NCBI GenBank assembly: GCA_009792885.1 | Contig: WMCF01000032.1 | Coordinates: 8,426,386-8,490,385, forward strand | Direction of reading: 5' to 3' | DNA: 64,000 nt | Source of the DNA: Eremophila alpestris peregrina | Lineage: Eukaryota > Chordata > Aves > Passeriformes > Alaudidae | In this document: positions 49,899 through 61,421 of the stretch, one piece after another | Position numbering within the stretch: position 1 is the stretch's first letter | How the letters are laid out: each line of letters begins with the position of its first letter | Notes under the pieces: generated by a model | What the model was told of the DNA's origin: nothing | Databases searched by the model: none | What the model saw: only the letters and a program-made list of their open reading frames with translations | Translations under genes and position numbers: made by a program

Positions 49899-50789
49899 CT
49901 GCATTTAATGTTGTCTCCATATCGAGTATCACAGCAGGAACATCCACACAGTTAATTCTTAACCACATCATGTTTTACTTACATCGATTTCTTTTAAATA
50001 AATGCTGCTGAGCCTTAAAAAGGAAAAAAAATTTAAATAGTTATACACTAGAAACAAGGAATCCACTTGTTAAAAATCATTACAACTGGTTACAGGTTCT
50101 TGGCAGAATCAGAGTGGTGTTCAGGAGCTGGAGCTGGTGCCTCACATGATACCAGGGCCTGAATAATATTTTCTTTTCCTTCTCATTAAGTAGTTTTAGT
50201 TTAAAATCAATAAAAGCAGTGATGTAGATCAACACATCCCAAAGACAGGTAGATTAAAGAATATTGCACATGTAAATCCAAGCAGCATTTAACCACAACG
50301 AGCCCTCCCCTGCAATCCCGGGATCCCAGCACGATCTGTAAGAAAATAGTGCAATGACTGAGGCGGAGCAGCCCCGCCCGGGCCGGGCTCTCACCCCGGG
50401 CACCGCCCTCCTGCAGCCCCGGGAGGGGACAGAGCGAAGGGGAGCTGCGGGCGGGGGGTGAGGGGTGGCAGGGCCCTGCTCTGACGCGTGGCCACATCGT
50501 TCTCACATTCACTTCGGTCAAGCCTTCAGCTGCTGTGCCAGCACACCCAGGCTCGGCTGCAGCTTCTCCTGCTGATCCCTCGTGGAAAAGCCCAGCCTTG
50601 AGCACAGACACAAGCTGTGCTTCCACAGCACAGCATTCCCCGAGGGCCCTGCACAGGCACGGGCACCGAGACCCTCGTTCAGTTGATGCAATGTGAGGAA
50701 AGTACTGAAATCCACTTAGGCATGGCAGTGGAATGTGTCCTGAATTCCTGGAGGCTGCAGAAAGCCCCCCAGAGCTCCTGGAGCTGTGC

Positions 50790-50982
50790 TTACACTGCAC
50801 TGGGGTTGTATCCTCGTGCTTGACAGGACAGACACGAGCCCTGTTCCTGAGACAAACTGTTCAGAGCTTTGAGCACAACATCTGGCATGTGGTCTGTGAT
50901 CATCTTGGGACTGATTAAAATGCTGCTGAAGGCGGTTTCGTTGGACCATCTCGCCGAGTATTTGATATCTGAGGAGCACAAC
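50790..50982 (-). CDS. DAGLB: DAGLB coding exon 15 with His642 (residues 611-674, stop)
   Basis: Acceptor TTGTCCCCAG, then LCSSDIKYSARWSNETAFSS, ILISPKMITDHMPD with catalytic His642, and the C-terminus GYNPSAV ending in TAA. Confidence 0.95.
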
Positions 50983-53900
50983 CTGGGGACAAACACACCA
51001 CACACACAGGGGCTGTGTCACAGCTGCAGCCTGGCCAGGGCTCAGGGGGGAACTGAACCCTCTCCCAGCAGCACAGGGGCTCCCAGAGAGCTGCAAACAG
51101 CTGGAATTGCTGCCATGAAGTGTCCCTGAGGGCAGAGCTGCACCAATGACATTGTGCTTTAACAGGGAAAGAAGCCATCAAAGATTCAAACAATCCTGCT
51201 CCCAAAAACAAGGAACACAGCCTGAGCAAGGAGAGGGAGGGAATTAAACACTGCACATTCACGTGGTTCATGTCAAATTTAGGGAATGTCACAGTGGTAT
51301 CAACAGGAAACCAGGCAATACATCCAATGCTGCACCATTCTGTAAAATTAAATCCCAAATACATGATGGGGGCTCTTGTGTGCTAAGCCTGCTTAAAAAC
51401 CTCCCATTATTACCTGCTGGGCTGTGGAGTGAAAGACAGAAATTATCTCAATAAAGTAGAAGAGCAGCCATTGGGAAAACCTGCCCAGGCCAGAGGTGTT
51501 CAAGTATCTAACATGTAAAACCAGTATTAAAATTGTCAGAAATTAAAGATGTGAAGCTTAAACAAAATACTGATCCTCTGAATGGGCTGTTTCAGGTTGC
51601 TTTGTCTAAAAAAACACCAACATCAACAAAAAACACACACAAAAAAAACCCCCTGAACATGACACTGCCCCAACAAAGCCACAATCCTCACTCTTCCAGC
51701 AGTTTCAGCTTTCTGGTGTGTTTGTCTCAGCTTCCTGCATCCACAGAAAAGCAGCAAGGGACAGGAAAAGCTACAGACTCTGTGGGCACACTGTGGGTAC
51801 TGTGAGCTGCAGCTGGGCCAGCAGCTCTGCACTCTGTGATCACCCACATTGCTGGGACTGCCCAGGGACAGGAGGGGTTTTGTGAGCACCCCACCACGGC
51901 CAGGACACTGCAGATCTGCAGGAACTGCAGCCTGGCACAGCTGAACCTGCCAGGGTTAGTGCCTAAAGTCCTCACTTCAGCAGCTGCAATGAACAGGCAG
52001 GGCAGGGCACCCAGAGAACAGTGCCCAGTGAAACAGAAAGCAGCTGGGAGGCACAAAAACTGAAACTGGGTAAGGAGCAATAACCAGAACTGGGTACTGG
52101 GCACACAGAGCTGGAAATGTGCACTTTGGACGGGACAAGGAGCTGTGAGCAGACTTTAGGGAGACAGGAGAGTGGAATTCATCACTGCACTTACCTCCTC
52201 GAGCTGCTTTCTTCAACGATGTGGATGATCTTCCCAGGCAGGTAGAGGTGAGGGTACTGAGGGGGGGAATTCAGGCCCGACTCCTCCTCCAGGGCGTGGT
52301 AGGAAGGAGATCGATGAACCATTAAACTCTCCTCGGCCAGCAGGGGCTGCCTCAGCGCGTCCTGGCTCCTCCCATCCAGCTCCGTGGGGAAATCATCAGG
52401 ATCCCCTCCAAACACCTCGTACCAACAGCCCCTCAGCAAGATCTGGTACTGAAATCACAGAGAAAAACAGTCCAAGTCTGGCATCTCTTCAAGTCACTTA
52501 TTCCAGTGGTGTGCTTGCACACACTTCAGCTGAAAATACAATTCAAAGATTAAAAATTACTCTGTGCACTGCTCCCCAAACTTTCTGTAAGGCTCCTAAT
52601 CTCCAACAACACAACTCTGCAGGACAGGAGACCAACACAAATGTCACTGAATTAAAAACAAACAGTTTTGTTCTCTTAGCTTTGAGATCAAAAATACACA
52701 CAGCAGCAGTCACTGCATTAAACCTGGGGTTTCACCCAGGTAACAATTCCAGTTCTGACCAGGAACTGCATCTGCTCACCTTGGGTCTGTTGCAGTTTGC
52801 CACAATCCTCACTATCCTTCTCTTTAAATCCTCCATATTGGGCATACTTAACCTGTTCAAACACAGAACAAAGTCAAGCAAAGCCTCCTGTTGTCTGCTA
52901 TCAAACACATCTCCAAACAGCAATTTAGAAGTATTTTCATCTCACCTTGCCACAAGATCTTTTCCAACAATGACTGAAATAATGAAGTGCTTAGTGTAAT
53001 CTGCAAGTGATTTGCTGAAAATAAAAAAAAAAAAAAAAGAAGATAAAAGCAGTTTAGATGCACCAAGGAGTTAAGTACACTTCAGTTTTGGGATGATCAT
53101 TATAATTCTGTAAAAATACAAGCATGTGGCAGCACCATGTGCAGTCAGTGCCTCCTTGCTGAAGGTGACAGAGTGACTTCAGTGCCCAACAGGCCAAGGC
53201 ACACAGGTCAGGTGAGATTTCTTCTGGAACATTCATTTTAAACTGGAATGACACTGCCTGACAGAATTCCCCAGATGTGTTTCATTCAGTAACACCCTGC
53301 TGCAGCTCCAGAGGGAGCAGATGAATCTGAGAGGGGAGTGGAGAACATCCAAACCCTTCCCAGAGGCAGCCCCAGCTTCCAGCTCACACACCTGGCACTG
53401 CCCTCACCTCCACAGCTCAGACACAGAACCAGGCAACACCAGAGTCTCACCTCAGGAGCCCTCCTGGGGGAGAGAAGGCAAAACACCTGAGGGTGGGGAA
53501 GGAGTTCCTGAGCATGATGGCCAAGATGGATGCTGTGCCACCACCCAAACTGTGACCAACTATCACCAGTTTATATTCCTGCAGACAGAAAGACAAACTC
53601 AGATGGGCACAGAAAAAGCTGTGGGTAATATTTCTGATAAATCAAATTATTTGGAAGGTAACTTACTGGGGCAATTGTGAAAGCCTGGTTTAGAATCCCA
53701 TCATTAATTAGTTTTCCATAGATGTAATTTGCAGCTTGAGTTATTCCCTGCAAGAAAGCAGTTCAGGTTAGCAGGGTGGATCCCATCTGAGCTGTGAGAT
53801 GGGTTAAATCCAACACCAGCACAGAACAAGTTCTTTTTGCAAAGCTGCTCTTCTCTTTAACATCCTCCTGACAGAGGTCTGGTTCTGACCAAGAGGTCTG

Positions 53901-56900
53901 TGTGTATTGTATGGGTCAAAAAGGGTTTGGGATATTTCATAAGGACATCAAAGTTAGACAAGAGGATTAAAAATGCTACCTTTGATGCACCCAACACTGA
54001 AATAACCTGTGCAATCCATCTGACAAGGAGAATATCCTGTTTAACTGAGGATCCCAGGTGTTTCTAGCTTGCTGCTGCTGTGCTGAGCTGCCAAGAGCCC
54101 CAGGCTGCACACACCTTATGCACAAAGCCATTCTCCAGAACCTCCTCCAGGGTCAGGTCTTCACAGTCTGCTGAGAGGTCAGTGAGGATGTCCTGTGAAC
54201 AAAGGCTGGGTCAGAGCTCCTGCAGGGCTCTGAGGGTGGTGCTCTGCTGTCCCCCTGGCACAGGGACATGCCCAGCTGGGTGTGAGCAGCACAGCACAGC
54301 ACAGCCCAGCACACACCACCAGCCCCAGCAAACACAGCTCCAGGCCTGGCAGCCATTTCCAGCTGCACACACAGTGACTGGGAATTCCCCCTGCCTGTCC
54401 TCCCCTCTCCCTTCCAGTGGCACAGGGAATGTTCCCCTCCAAGGGCAGGGGGGATTACAACTCAAACTGGAACACTTGTACCTGTGAGTGAGTTATTTTA
54501 ACATGTGACAACACAATTTCCTGTAGGTACTGGGAGTTCACTCATTTCTATAAAGGTAATTATTATATCAGATGGATGATACCTCAAAGGACAAGGTTCC
54601 TCTCACTGCAACCACAATAGCTTCTTTCTTGTGATCCAGAGCAACAAAAAATGGAATCTCATAGATCTGGAGGAGAAAAATGTAATCAGTAAAGACACCA
54701 ACATGCTGTAAAGGCAAGCACTTGTTCTTACTGAGCTCCATGCTGTGGTATGGAAAGAAGCTGAATTGGTCTGAACTGGTCAAAGTGCCTTTTTTCAATA
54801 CTGAGACAGATTTACATCAGTGCCTTTGTGGCTGTTCTGACAGATTAGAAAAGAAATCCAAACTGAACATTTTCATTTGGCTTTGCATCTCACACTTCAT
54901 AAATGCAAACCAGACCCTTCAGCCCTTTCTTTCCCTGAATTAATCCCTGCAGCTTGGTCAGATTGCTCACCTTGTTGTGAAAGCTGATGTGAATGAAGTC
55001 TCTGTACTGCAGCCCTGTGATTCTCAGGATGGATCCAAAGTGGAAGTTGTGGCGATCACTGCCTGTGATGTCAGAATCTGTGCCTCTGTTTCTGCAGCTG
55101 GCAAACACAGGAGGAAAAAAACTCTCATGTTCCAACTCTTTAGGTTTCCTTTCAAGGAATCAAACTCAGTTACATTTGCAGAGGGCCTTCTGGCAGGAAT
55201 CAGAAGTGCTTCCTTTTTGCAATAGCACCAGTGAACATTCTGATGCAGGATGTGACCTCTGCCTTGTCACAAACAGAGCAAACAGTGCAGTAAAAGAATT
55301 CTTAACATTACAAGACACTGAGAGAAAATACAAACAAGGAAAAAGGAAATTCAAACAAAAATCTGCACAATCTCATGTTTTATCCACAGTATTATGTGAT
55401 TTTTTTTCCTCCAAATTATTTCTGTTTCAGTAGATTAAATGGATATTTCATATCAGTAATTACAAAAATCATTCTTCCAGTCACAAACATCAGTGGTCAC
55501 ACACAGTAATCCTACCTAGCAATATGCAAAATGACATACTGACCATAAACATTGTTGAGTAAAGGGGTCAAAAGGAAAGAAAACAAGGCTGGAGAGACAG
55601 GGAACTTCTGCTAATTCCTTAGGACAGAGAAAACTACTGATAGACTTTTATTTCTCTATGTAAATCTGTGCCCAAAAGGCACTTCTAAAAAGCCATTTTA
55701 AAACATATTTCATTTAATTTGAACTCTTCTTTTGTCATTTTGCTAAATGAATTTTTTTTATCTCATTCATTAACTTTCCCCATGCAAAAAAAAAAACCAA
55801 TCTGTTTGAGGGTGGGAAGACACTGGAAATTTGTTTCTCTGAATTTCTGAAAGGTAACTCCAGCAGTCAAACTCATCTACTCCCAAGAGTGATATAACTG
55901 AATATAACAAAACCACTGCTACTGTGACTGTTTTATTTCTGCTCAGACCAGTCAAACAGAAGGCAGCTGTGTGTTGTTGAGCTCTTGGGTCAAACCTACC
56001 AGTCACCATTGAGCTTACAGAGTGCAGTATATGGGTTGGTGTACACGTAGTAGGGCCAGCCATAGGCAGCTGCAGCAAACAGCATGTAGTGAGCAGCATT
56101 CTCCAGCTCTGCATCCAAATCCTCACTCTGGCAGCACACAGGGGGAGAAAAGGAAGCACAGAAAGGCAGGAAGGTGTGTTAGGCAGCCTCAGGATAAAAC
56201 TGAGCACACAGGCTAGTGAAAAATCAAGGCATGATGAAATGCACACTGCCCCCAAAAAGGAAAACCTCAAGGTCTAAGAGGAACTAAAACCAGCCACTTG
56301 TATTTCAGGAGAAAGTCTGGGTTTATTCATGTAGCTCAAGGATCTTGAAAGGCTCTCACTGACTCAGGTTCTTCCAATGCTGATACATTGATAAGCTCAA
56401 TGCTGAAAACAACATTCACTCCCAATTTGTTACCTAAGGATGTCCAAGGGAAGGTAAAGGAGTGCAGCAGATCTCTCTGGTGCACACTTCTAAAGCACAA
56501 CCCCTGGATTTGAAAGGAATTTGACAGAGATGCACAAAGGCATTTTTCCACTGAAGACCTGCAAAAACCAGTCAGCAAACTGAGCCAGCACCTGCAAGCA
56601 TTTCCAAGGTGCTGTTCTTGCTCCTTACCTTGTCTGGGTACTTGCAGCACACAAACAGCCACAGTACATAACAGAAAATTACCTCCTCAGTTCTGTGTAA
56701 ACAGTCCCAAATATTCATTCTCCCTCTGTTCCCTTTCTCTCCCAACAATTCAACAATGATCAAGTGTCCTAAATCCTTTTTTGCACTTAATTCCTCATAC
56801 AAAGTTCTACTCATGCAAAAGCAGAGGAATGTTTTTGACTACAAACTTATTGCTTTCACTGCATTTATTAATGATGTGCATTGTTATGATTTTTTTATAG

Positions 56901-59900
56901 CAAACAAAACTAAAATAACTCTCTCCAGAAATAACTGCTTTTCAATTTGATCTGGCACCATTTCCTAGAATGATTGCACCAACCCTCTCTTACCATGAGA
57001 GATGATGGAGAATGACACAGGACTTCCTCAGGCTCTTTGGGGCAATTTTCCATTTTATCTTGCTCTTGATGGAGCAGGATCAAGCCAGCTGCTATGTCAC
57101 TTGGCACCAGGTCAGTGTCCTGTACAAAGACACAGAGCACTCAGTGAAACTGATGCCTTGAGTTTTAGCTTTTCTGTTTTTTAGATTCCCTGCTGTTTCA
57201 GGTGTAAATTTAAGCCTCACATTCAGTGCTAGTAGGTAGAGCAGGGAGACAAAACAAATCCTTTCCTGCTAAAACCAAGGACAACTTTCTGTCCCAAAAG
57301 CACAAACAGCCATTGAGTGAAGGGAGAAACAAGAAGGATGAGACTTCACAGCCTGGAGTTTTAATTAGACAATTAAACCCCAACATACAAATGGACCCAA
57401 ACTTATCAAAGTGTGAGGCCTCTTGACTGGGGCCATCTTGTGACCATTGGGAGTCCCCCTGGTCAGCCTCTTGTGCTGCTCAAGGTGTATCCCAGGGCCT
57501 TTCAATAAATATCTCCTCTATCCTCTGGCTCTGCCCAGTCTCTGTCCCAGCTCAGCCAAGGCACCAAACCCCCAGAGCTGAGGGTGGCAGCACAGAGCAG
57601 GGCCCTGCCCGTACCGAGAAGTAGCAGCGGAAGAGCTCGGCGATGCTGGTGAAGGCCACCCTGTGGTCATCGTCCTGCACGATGCAGCAGCACAGCAGCC
57701 TGATCCTCTTCTCCCACACCCTGGTGGCAGAGCTCTTCACGTTGTAGAGCAGCTGCCCCGACTGGCTGCTCTCCAGGTTGCGGCTGCCGCCGTCGGGCAG
57801 GTAGAACGTCTTCTTCCCCCCGAGGGGGTCAAAGACAATCAGCACTCCCAGGATGGTGAAGGTGATGATAATCCAGCTGCCAGACAGGAGGGATTGGGGG
57901 AACAGCCTGTGAAACTGGTGATGGGTGTGCAAGAAATCCCAAGCCAGGCTGGGTATGAAATCCTGTATGGAGATCCCTGAGGCTGCAGCTCTCTGGACTG
58001 AGCTTGCAGGACTCTGGGCACCAGGACAAGGCTGCTGGCTCAGTCCACACTGGGCACCAAACCTGCAATCACAGCCCAGTGCTTTGGAACAGCAGCACAG
58101 AGGGGTGGCAGCTCCATTTTTCACTACCAGCTAAGTGATCAGGTTACTGCACTCTCCATATTTATCCAGTTTTCTACTCTCCCACTGCCTCTCTTACCCT
58201 TCACCCCCTTTCCTTCACTGCAGGACATGCTCTCTTTTTTTAGGGAAGGACACCAGCTCATTTTCCTTTTCCCACACAGTGTGAAGCTCAGGGTTGTGGG
58301 GAGGCACCTTTACCTTGCAATAACTGTCCCAATGACACCATTGATCACAGTCTTCTCACACTGCACGCTGTTGTCTGACACCCACACAGCTCCCACCACA
58401 GCCCAGATGAATTCAGGGAAATAGAGAAGGAGGCGAGTATAAAGTATTTTGGGAAGGGATTTTCTTGGGCCTGGATTAGAAATTGTTCCTGAAATCAGAG
58501 AGAGAATGTAAAACAAGAACTGTTCACAAATGCACCTGAAGTACATAGAATCCTGTCTGGAAATAGGAACTTTCTGGGCTTTACAGAAAGTAAGAAACTT
58601 AAATCAAACTATCAAGTTTTTTCATACTAATAGAAAGCTATCACTGAAGCTTAGAAAAACAACAGTGAATTTATAGCTGTGATTCTTAGAATCTACTCTA
58701 CTAAAACCCAAAGCTGCATCCAGGAGAACTGGTTCACCTACAGCTCCTCATGACTCTTGGGGCCTGCTTTTATTATTCTATTATCTTTTAGCTGGTTGAT
58801 ATTTCATTTTCAGATGCTAATTTACTGGGCTGCAATAAAGTTTTTTTTAATGGAGTTACTAAATAACAGGAGAACAGGAGTAGGACCATTCTCAGGACAA
58901 ATACTTCTCAGCTATTTTCTGAACTGTTAATTTACTAATAATCTCTTTGTTTTAGCACTCTAAGGCAATAAAAAAGGGAGTAACTCTTGGCCAGCTCATC
59001 TCCTTAAACCAGTCTGCTGATCCCAGGGAAATGAGGTAGTGGGGTGTGTGTGCTCAGGTGCAGACAAGTGATTTGTAAAGGCTGCAGAACAAAAACAACT
59101 TTGGGAACTGTTTTCCAATCACAAAGCTGTGGTTCACACCCAGTGACAGAGCTGTTTCAAAAGCCCTGGATCCTGAGGTTGTTTTTCCCCATCCCCAGGT
59201 TGCAGCCTGTGCTGGTTGCTTACACAGACACCATCAGATGGAGCTGTGCTTTCTGTACACAACTTTTCCTTTCTCAGCACCACCCCCGGGGTGTGAGGGC
59301 TGCAGGCAGGCTCCTGCTGCCATCTCCAACTGCCAGGACAGCACAAGGGCTGCTGCAGGACCAGGCACACCCAAAGCCACACATTCCAACCACACTCCAA
59401 CACCCTCTGCTTTCCTGGAAATCCAGCCTCAGAGTTCTCCCCTCTCTGAGTTCCAATGGCCTTGGAGCTGTACTTTCACACCCAGCAAGGTTCTTTTATC
59501 ACTGCTATTTACTATTATTACTATTTATTATTCTATTTATCTCTCACCTCTGCTCAGAGCCTGCTGCTAACAACATCAAGGACACGGGTCTGAGCCCTGT
59601 GTGGCCCAGTTACTTAAGAGCTGATGATGTTTGTGGGTCCCTCCCAACCCAGAGTTTCATATTCTGTGAAACTTTGACACAAACACCACAGTGTGGCTGA
59701 TCTCACTTCCCCTCCTCTGGAAACTCTAGGGAAACCAGCAGTCAGATTCAAGGCCAGGATTATCATCCACACCTCTGCTCTGGCAGAGTTTCTCTTCATG
59801 CACTCAATTAATTAAATGAAAGAAAGTATAAATACTTATTTGCAGAAGCATAAATACATATTTTCAGTGTGCAATGAGAGACTGTGGAGTCTCATCTGTT

Positions 59901-61281
59901 ACTCCAGAGACCACACACATATTTAAAATTAATCTCCTTAACATTACTTTGATGATCAGGTGCCTCACCAGTAAAAAAGCTTTCCTAACAATTTTAACCC
60001 AAAATGAACCATTTCCACAGATAATTAGAAGTTGCATTGGGGTCCTTACTTCTGTTCAGCCATTCCTCTGAAACTGTGGGTCCTCAGACCCAGTTTTATT
60101 ATGACATTTGTACAATTAACTTTTCCCTGTGTGTTTTTCCCCCAGCAGCCCACTGCAGCTAAGGGACTTTCACAAGACATGACTCAACCTGCAAGGCAGA
60201 ACTAACAGGATACTTCAGATGATTCTGGATACACTTCCCTAAACTCCTGGCACAGAAATGGAGCTGTGTTACATCAGAGGTCACGCTGAGAGGTTTCAGG
60301 ATGCTCTGATGGCAAAGAACCATTAACTGCACTAAGCAGTTGTGTTCATTAATTATGTTAGATTCCACACAAATGAAGGTAACACTATTAAAGCAAATAT
60401 GCGAACACTGATGGAGTTTTTCAAGTCTGACTACCATGAAAACACTTTTTTTGGTAGTTTTTAACATCAGCTCCAGATTAAAAGCACACATCTATTGAAA
60501 TCCTATTAGATAAACACAAAGCACCATTCTTAGCTATTTACCTTGCATACTGATGTACACAAGAGCAGATAACGCACATATTATGGAAGCCAGAAGAAGG
60601 ATGAGGCCGAGCAGGTAGCTGTGCAGCAATCCTCCCCCGGGACAGTTAAACTGCCCCTTGTGAACCGTGTAAAGGACAAGAATCCCAATCCACCTGCCGG
60701 GAAGGGAGATAACAACAATCACAGCGGGAAGGAGGAAGCTCCTGCTGCGAACGGATCACCTGATCGACAGCGGTGTCTTAATGAAAGCAGTGCACAAAGA
60801 TTAACAGCAACACCTGTTACATAAGGAGAGCGCCAGGCTGAAAGCACTACACCAACACTCAGCAGGAGCTACAATTCAGCTGGGTGCGCACCGAGCTCCC
60901 TGCCTGGCGCTCCTCACTGCCTCCCTCAGAGCCCAAAGCACCGCTAGCGGACACAAGGCAGTCCCCGTATTAATTACGAAACCACGATTAATGACGAGAT
61001 TAAGGCCGGCGGGTGAGGGCGGCCCGGAGCGCAGCGGCCCCGAGGACACCGCTCCGTGCTGTGCCCGGCCCCGCCACAGCTCCCGGCCCGAAGGTACCGC
61101 TCCGTGCTGTGCCCGGCCCCGGCACAGCGGACACCGCTCCTGCCTCCGGGAAGCGGCCGGGCCGGCGGCCCCGGGACGCTCCTTACCACACCAGCCTGAC
61201 GAACAGCTCGAAGGCGCCCGGGAGCACGAAGTCGTCGCTGCCGATAGCCCAGCGCCGGCCGAACAGCACGAGCCCCGGCAT
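50790..61281 (-). CDS. DAGLB: DAGLB diacylglycerol lipase beta, complete, 674 aa
   Basis: A membrane sn-1-specific serine lipase that cleaves diacylglycerol to the endocannabinoid 2-arachidonoylglycerol. Fifteen coding exons with GT-AG borders sum to 2025 nt (674 codons plus stop; human 672 aa). The N-terminus MPGLVLFGRRWAIGSDD and four hydrophobic segments in exons 1-4 give the four-helix membrane domain. The alpha/beta-hydrolase domain spans about residues 295-645. The catalytic triad is intact: Ser446 in GHSLGG (exon 11), Asp498 in VGKDL (exon 12), His642 in TDHMPD (exon 15); human numbers are each three lower. The C-terminal tail is short, as in DAGLB and unlike DAGLA. The promoter is a CpG island with CRE motifs. 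The gene converges with RAC1 and is tandem with KDELR2. Confidence 0.97.
50983..52194 (-). other. DAGLB: DAGLB intron 14
   Basis: 1.2 kb between exons 14 and 15 with an A-rich simple stretch at about 51608-51652. No other feature was seen. The smaller DAGLB introns 6-13 likewise hold nothing I can name beyond short simple repeats such as a CACAG-type run near 54286-54305. Confidence 0.6.
52195..52448 (-). CDS. DAGLB: DAGLB coding exon 14 (residues 527-611)
   Basis: Acceptor GTGATTTCAG, then YQILLRGCWYEVFGGDPDDF and PTELDG. A variable acidic/Ser-rich loop precedes PHLYLPGKIIHIVEE. Donor is CGAGGAG|GTAAGT. Confidence 0.95.
52780..52852 (-). CDS. DAGLB: DAGLB coding exon 13 (residues 502-526)
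   Basis: Acceptor GTTTGAACAG, then LSMPNMEDLKRRIVRIVANC and NRPK. Donor is CCCAAG|GTGAGC. Confidence 0.95.
52946..53014 (-). CDS. DAGLB: DAGLB coding exon 12 with Asp498 (residues 479-502)
   Basis: Acceptor ATTTTCAG is preceded by an unusually pure T16 tract. Encodes SKSLADYTKHFIISVIVGKD and LVAR. Asp498 is the triad acid. Donor is GCAAG|GTGAGA. Confidence 0.95.
53023..53038. repeat. Poly(A)/poly(T) tract at DAGLB exon 12 acceptor
   Basis: Sixteen A on the plus strand, which is T16 on the transcript strand, ending 9 bp upstream of the exon 12 boundary. It serves as the polypyrimidine tract. Confidence 0.9.
53451..53578 (-). CDS. DAGLB: DAGLB coding exon 11 with nucleophile Ser446 (residues 437-479)
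   Basis: Acceptor CTGTCTGCAG, then EYKLVIVGHSLGGG with the nucleophile elbow GHSLG, followed by MLRNSFPTLRCFAFSPPGGL. Donor is CTGAG|GTGAGA. Confidence 0.96.
53667..53747 (-). CDS. DAGLB: DAGLB coding exon 10 (residues 410-436)
   Basis: Acceptor CTTGCAG, then GITQAANYIYGKLINDGILN and QAFTIAP. Donor is GCCCCA|GTAAGT. Confidence 0.95.
54115..54192 (-). CDS. DAGLB: DAGLB coding exon 9 (residues 384-409)
   Basis: Acceptor TTGTTCACAG, then DILTDLSADCEDLTLEEVLE and NGFVHK. Donor is CATAAG|GTGTGT. Confidence 0.93.
54583..54666 (-). CDS. DAGLB: DAGLB coding exon 8 (residues 356-383)
   Basis: Acceptor TTCTCCTCCAG, then IYEIPFFVALDHKKEAIVVA and VRGTLSFE, the core beta strand with the VRGT motif of class 3 lipases. 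Donor is TTTGAG|GTATCA. Confidence 0.95.
54971..55097 (-). CDS. DAGLB: DAGLB coding exon 7 (residues 313-355)
   Basis: Acceptor GTTTGCCAG restores CCRNRGTDSD, then HFGSILRITGLQYRDFIHIS and FHNK. Donor is AACAAG|GTGAGC. Confidence 0.95.
56000..56127 (-). CDS. DAGLB: DAGLB coding exon 6 (residues 271-313)
   Basis: Acceptor GTGCTGCCAG, then SEDLDAELENAAHYMLFAAA and AYGWPYYVY, matching the AAAAYGWP block at the entry of the lipase domain. Donor is GACTG|GTAGGT. Confidence 0.93.
56994..57119 (-). CDS. DAGLB: DAGLB coding exon 5 (residues 229-270)
   Basis: Acceptor TTTGTACAG, then DTDLVPSDIAAGLILLHQEQ, a signature shared by DAGL alpha and beta. Donor is CTCATG|GTAAGA. Confidence 0.95.
57345..57556 (+). 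mobile_element. LTR-like fragment in DAGLB intron 4
   Basis: GTTTTAATTAGACAATTAAA, then a TTATCAAAG TATA-like site, AATAAA (57504-57509) and a CTCTGCCCAGTCTCTG block have the order of promoter, poly(A) signal and U5 in avian endogenous-retrovirus LTRs, and the sequence resembles bird ERV LTRs I remember. No gag, pol or env is present, so it would be a solo LTR, antisense to DAGLB. Ends and target duplication were not identified. Confidence 0.45.
57615..57876 (-). CDS. DAGLB: DAGLB coding exon 4 (residues 141-228)
   Basis: Acceptor CTGTCTGGCAG. Completes helix 4 (SWIIITFTILGVLIVFDPLGG) and enters the cytosolic region, with VWEKRIRLLCCCI (a Cys cluster shared with human) and RVAFTSIAELFRCYFS. 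Donor is TTCTCG|GTACGG. Confidence 0.95.
58314..58488 (-). CDS. DAGLB: DAGLB coding exon 3 (residues 83-141)
   Basis: Acceptor GATTTCAG. Encodes GTISNPGPRKS, membrane helix 3 (LLLYFPEFIWAVVGAVWV) and CEKTVINGVIGTV at the start of helix 4. Donor is TTGCAAG|GTAAAG. Confidence 0.95.
58489..60541 (-). other. DAGLB: DAGLB intron 2
   Basis: The longest DAGLB intron (2.05 kb). It has a short CR1-like 3' end near 59618-59670 and no other recognisable feature. The 218-codon plus-strand frame at 59044-59700 crosses this repeat and is not supported as a gene. Confidence 0.65.
59618..59670 (+). mobile_element. CR1 LINE 3'-end fragment
   Basis: GATGATGTTTGTGGGTCCCT, CCCAACCCAGAGTTTCAT and ATTCTGTGAAA match the terminal segment of avian CR1 (GGTCCCTTCCAACCC followed by ATTCTATGA-type repeats), plus orientation. 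The 5' limit is unclear. Confidence 0.6.
60542..60693 (-). CDS. DAGLB: DAGLB coding exon 2 (residues 32-83)
   Basis: Acceptor CCCGGCAG restores WWIGIL as in human. Holds the end of membrane helix 1 and helix 2 (LLGLILLLASIICALSALVY). Donor is TGCAAG|GTAAAT. Confidence 0.94.
61187..61281 (-). CDS. DAGLB: DAGLB coding exon 1 (residues 1-32)
   Basis: ATG at 61281 in GCACA-ATG-C. Encodes MPGLVLFGRRWAIGSDDFVL and the start of the first membrane helix. Donor TGTG|GTAAGG splits Trp32. Confidence 0.95.
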
Positions 61282-61386
61282 TGTGCGGGCCCCGCCGCCG
61301 CCGCTCCCTCAGGGCCTCCCGCGTCCCGCGTCCCGCGTGCCCCCTCAGGCCCCGCCGCGCGCCGGGGCGGGCGCCTCACGCCGCCG

Positions 61387-61394
61387 TGACGTCA
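61387..61394. promoter_or_regulatory. CRE palindrome, proximal
   Basis: Perfect TGACGTCA, 106 bp upstream of the DAGLB start codon. It is the consensus CREB/ATF site. Confidence 0.8.
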
Positions 61395-61411
61395 CGCGGG
61401 CACGCCCCCGC

Positions 61412-61421
61412 CCTTATTTGG
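61412..61421. promoter_or_regulatory. CArG box (SRF-type)
   Basis: CCTTATTTGG fits CC(A/T)6GG exactly, 18 bp from the proximal CRE. Confidence 0.5.

Noticed and set aside
50207..50800. 197-codon minus-strand frame in the DAGLB 3' UTR
   Set aside because: Overlaps the DAGLB terminal exon in another frame, has Cys/Leu-rich random composition and no family match.
55770..56270. 166-codon minus-strand frame
   Set aside because: It is a shifted reading of DAGLB exon 6; the in-frame translation gives the conserved AAAAYGWP block.
59044..59700. 218-codon plus-strand frame in DAGLB intron 2
   Set aside because: No recognisable domain, crosses a CR1 fragment, antisense to DAGLB.
60876..61379. 167-codon minus-strand frame over DAGLB exon 1
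   Set aside because: A different phase from MPGLVLFGRR, Arg/Gly-rich, caused by CpG-island composition.
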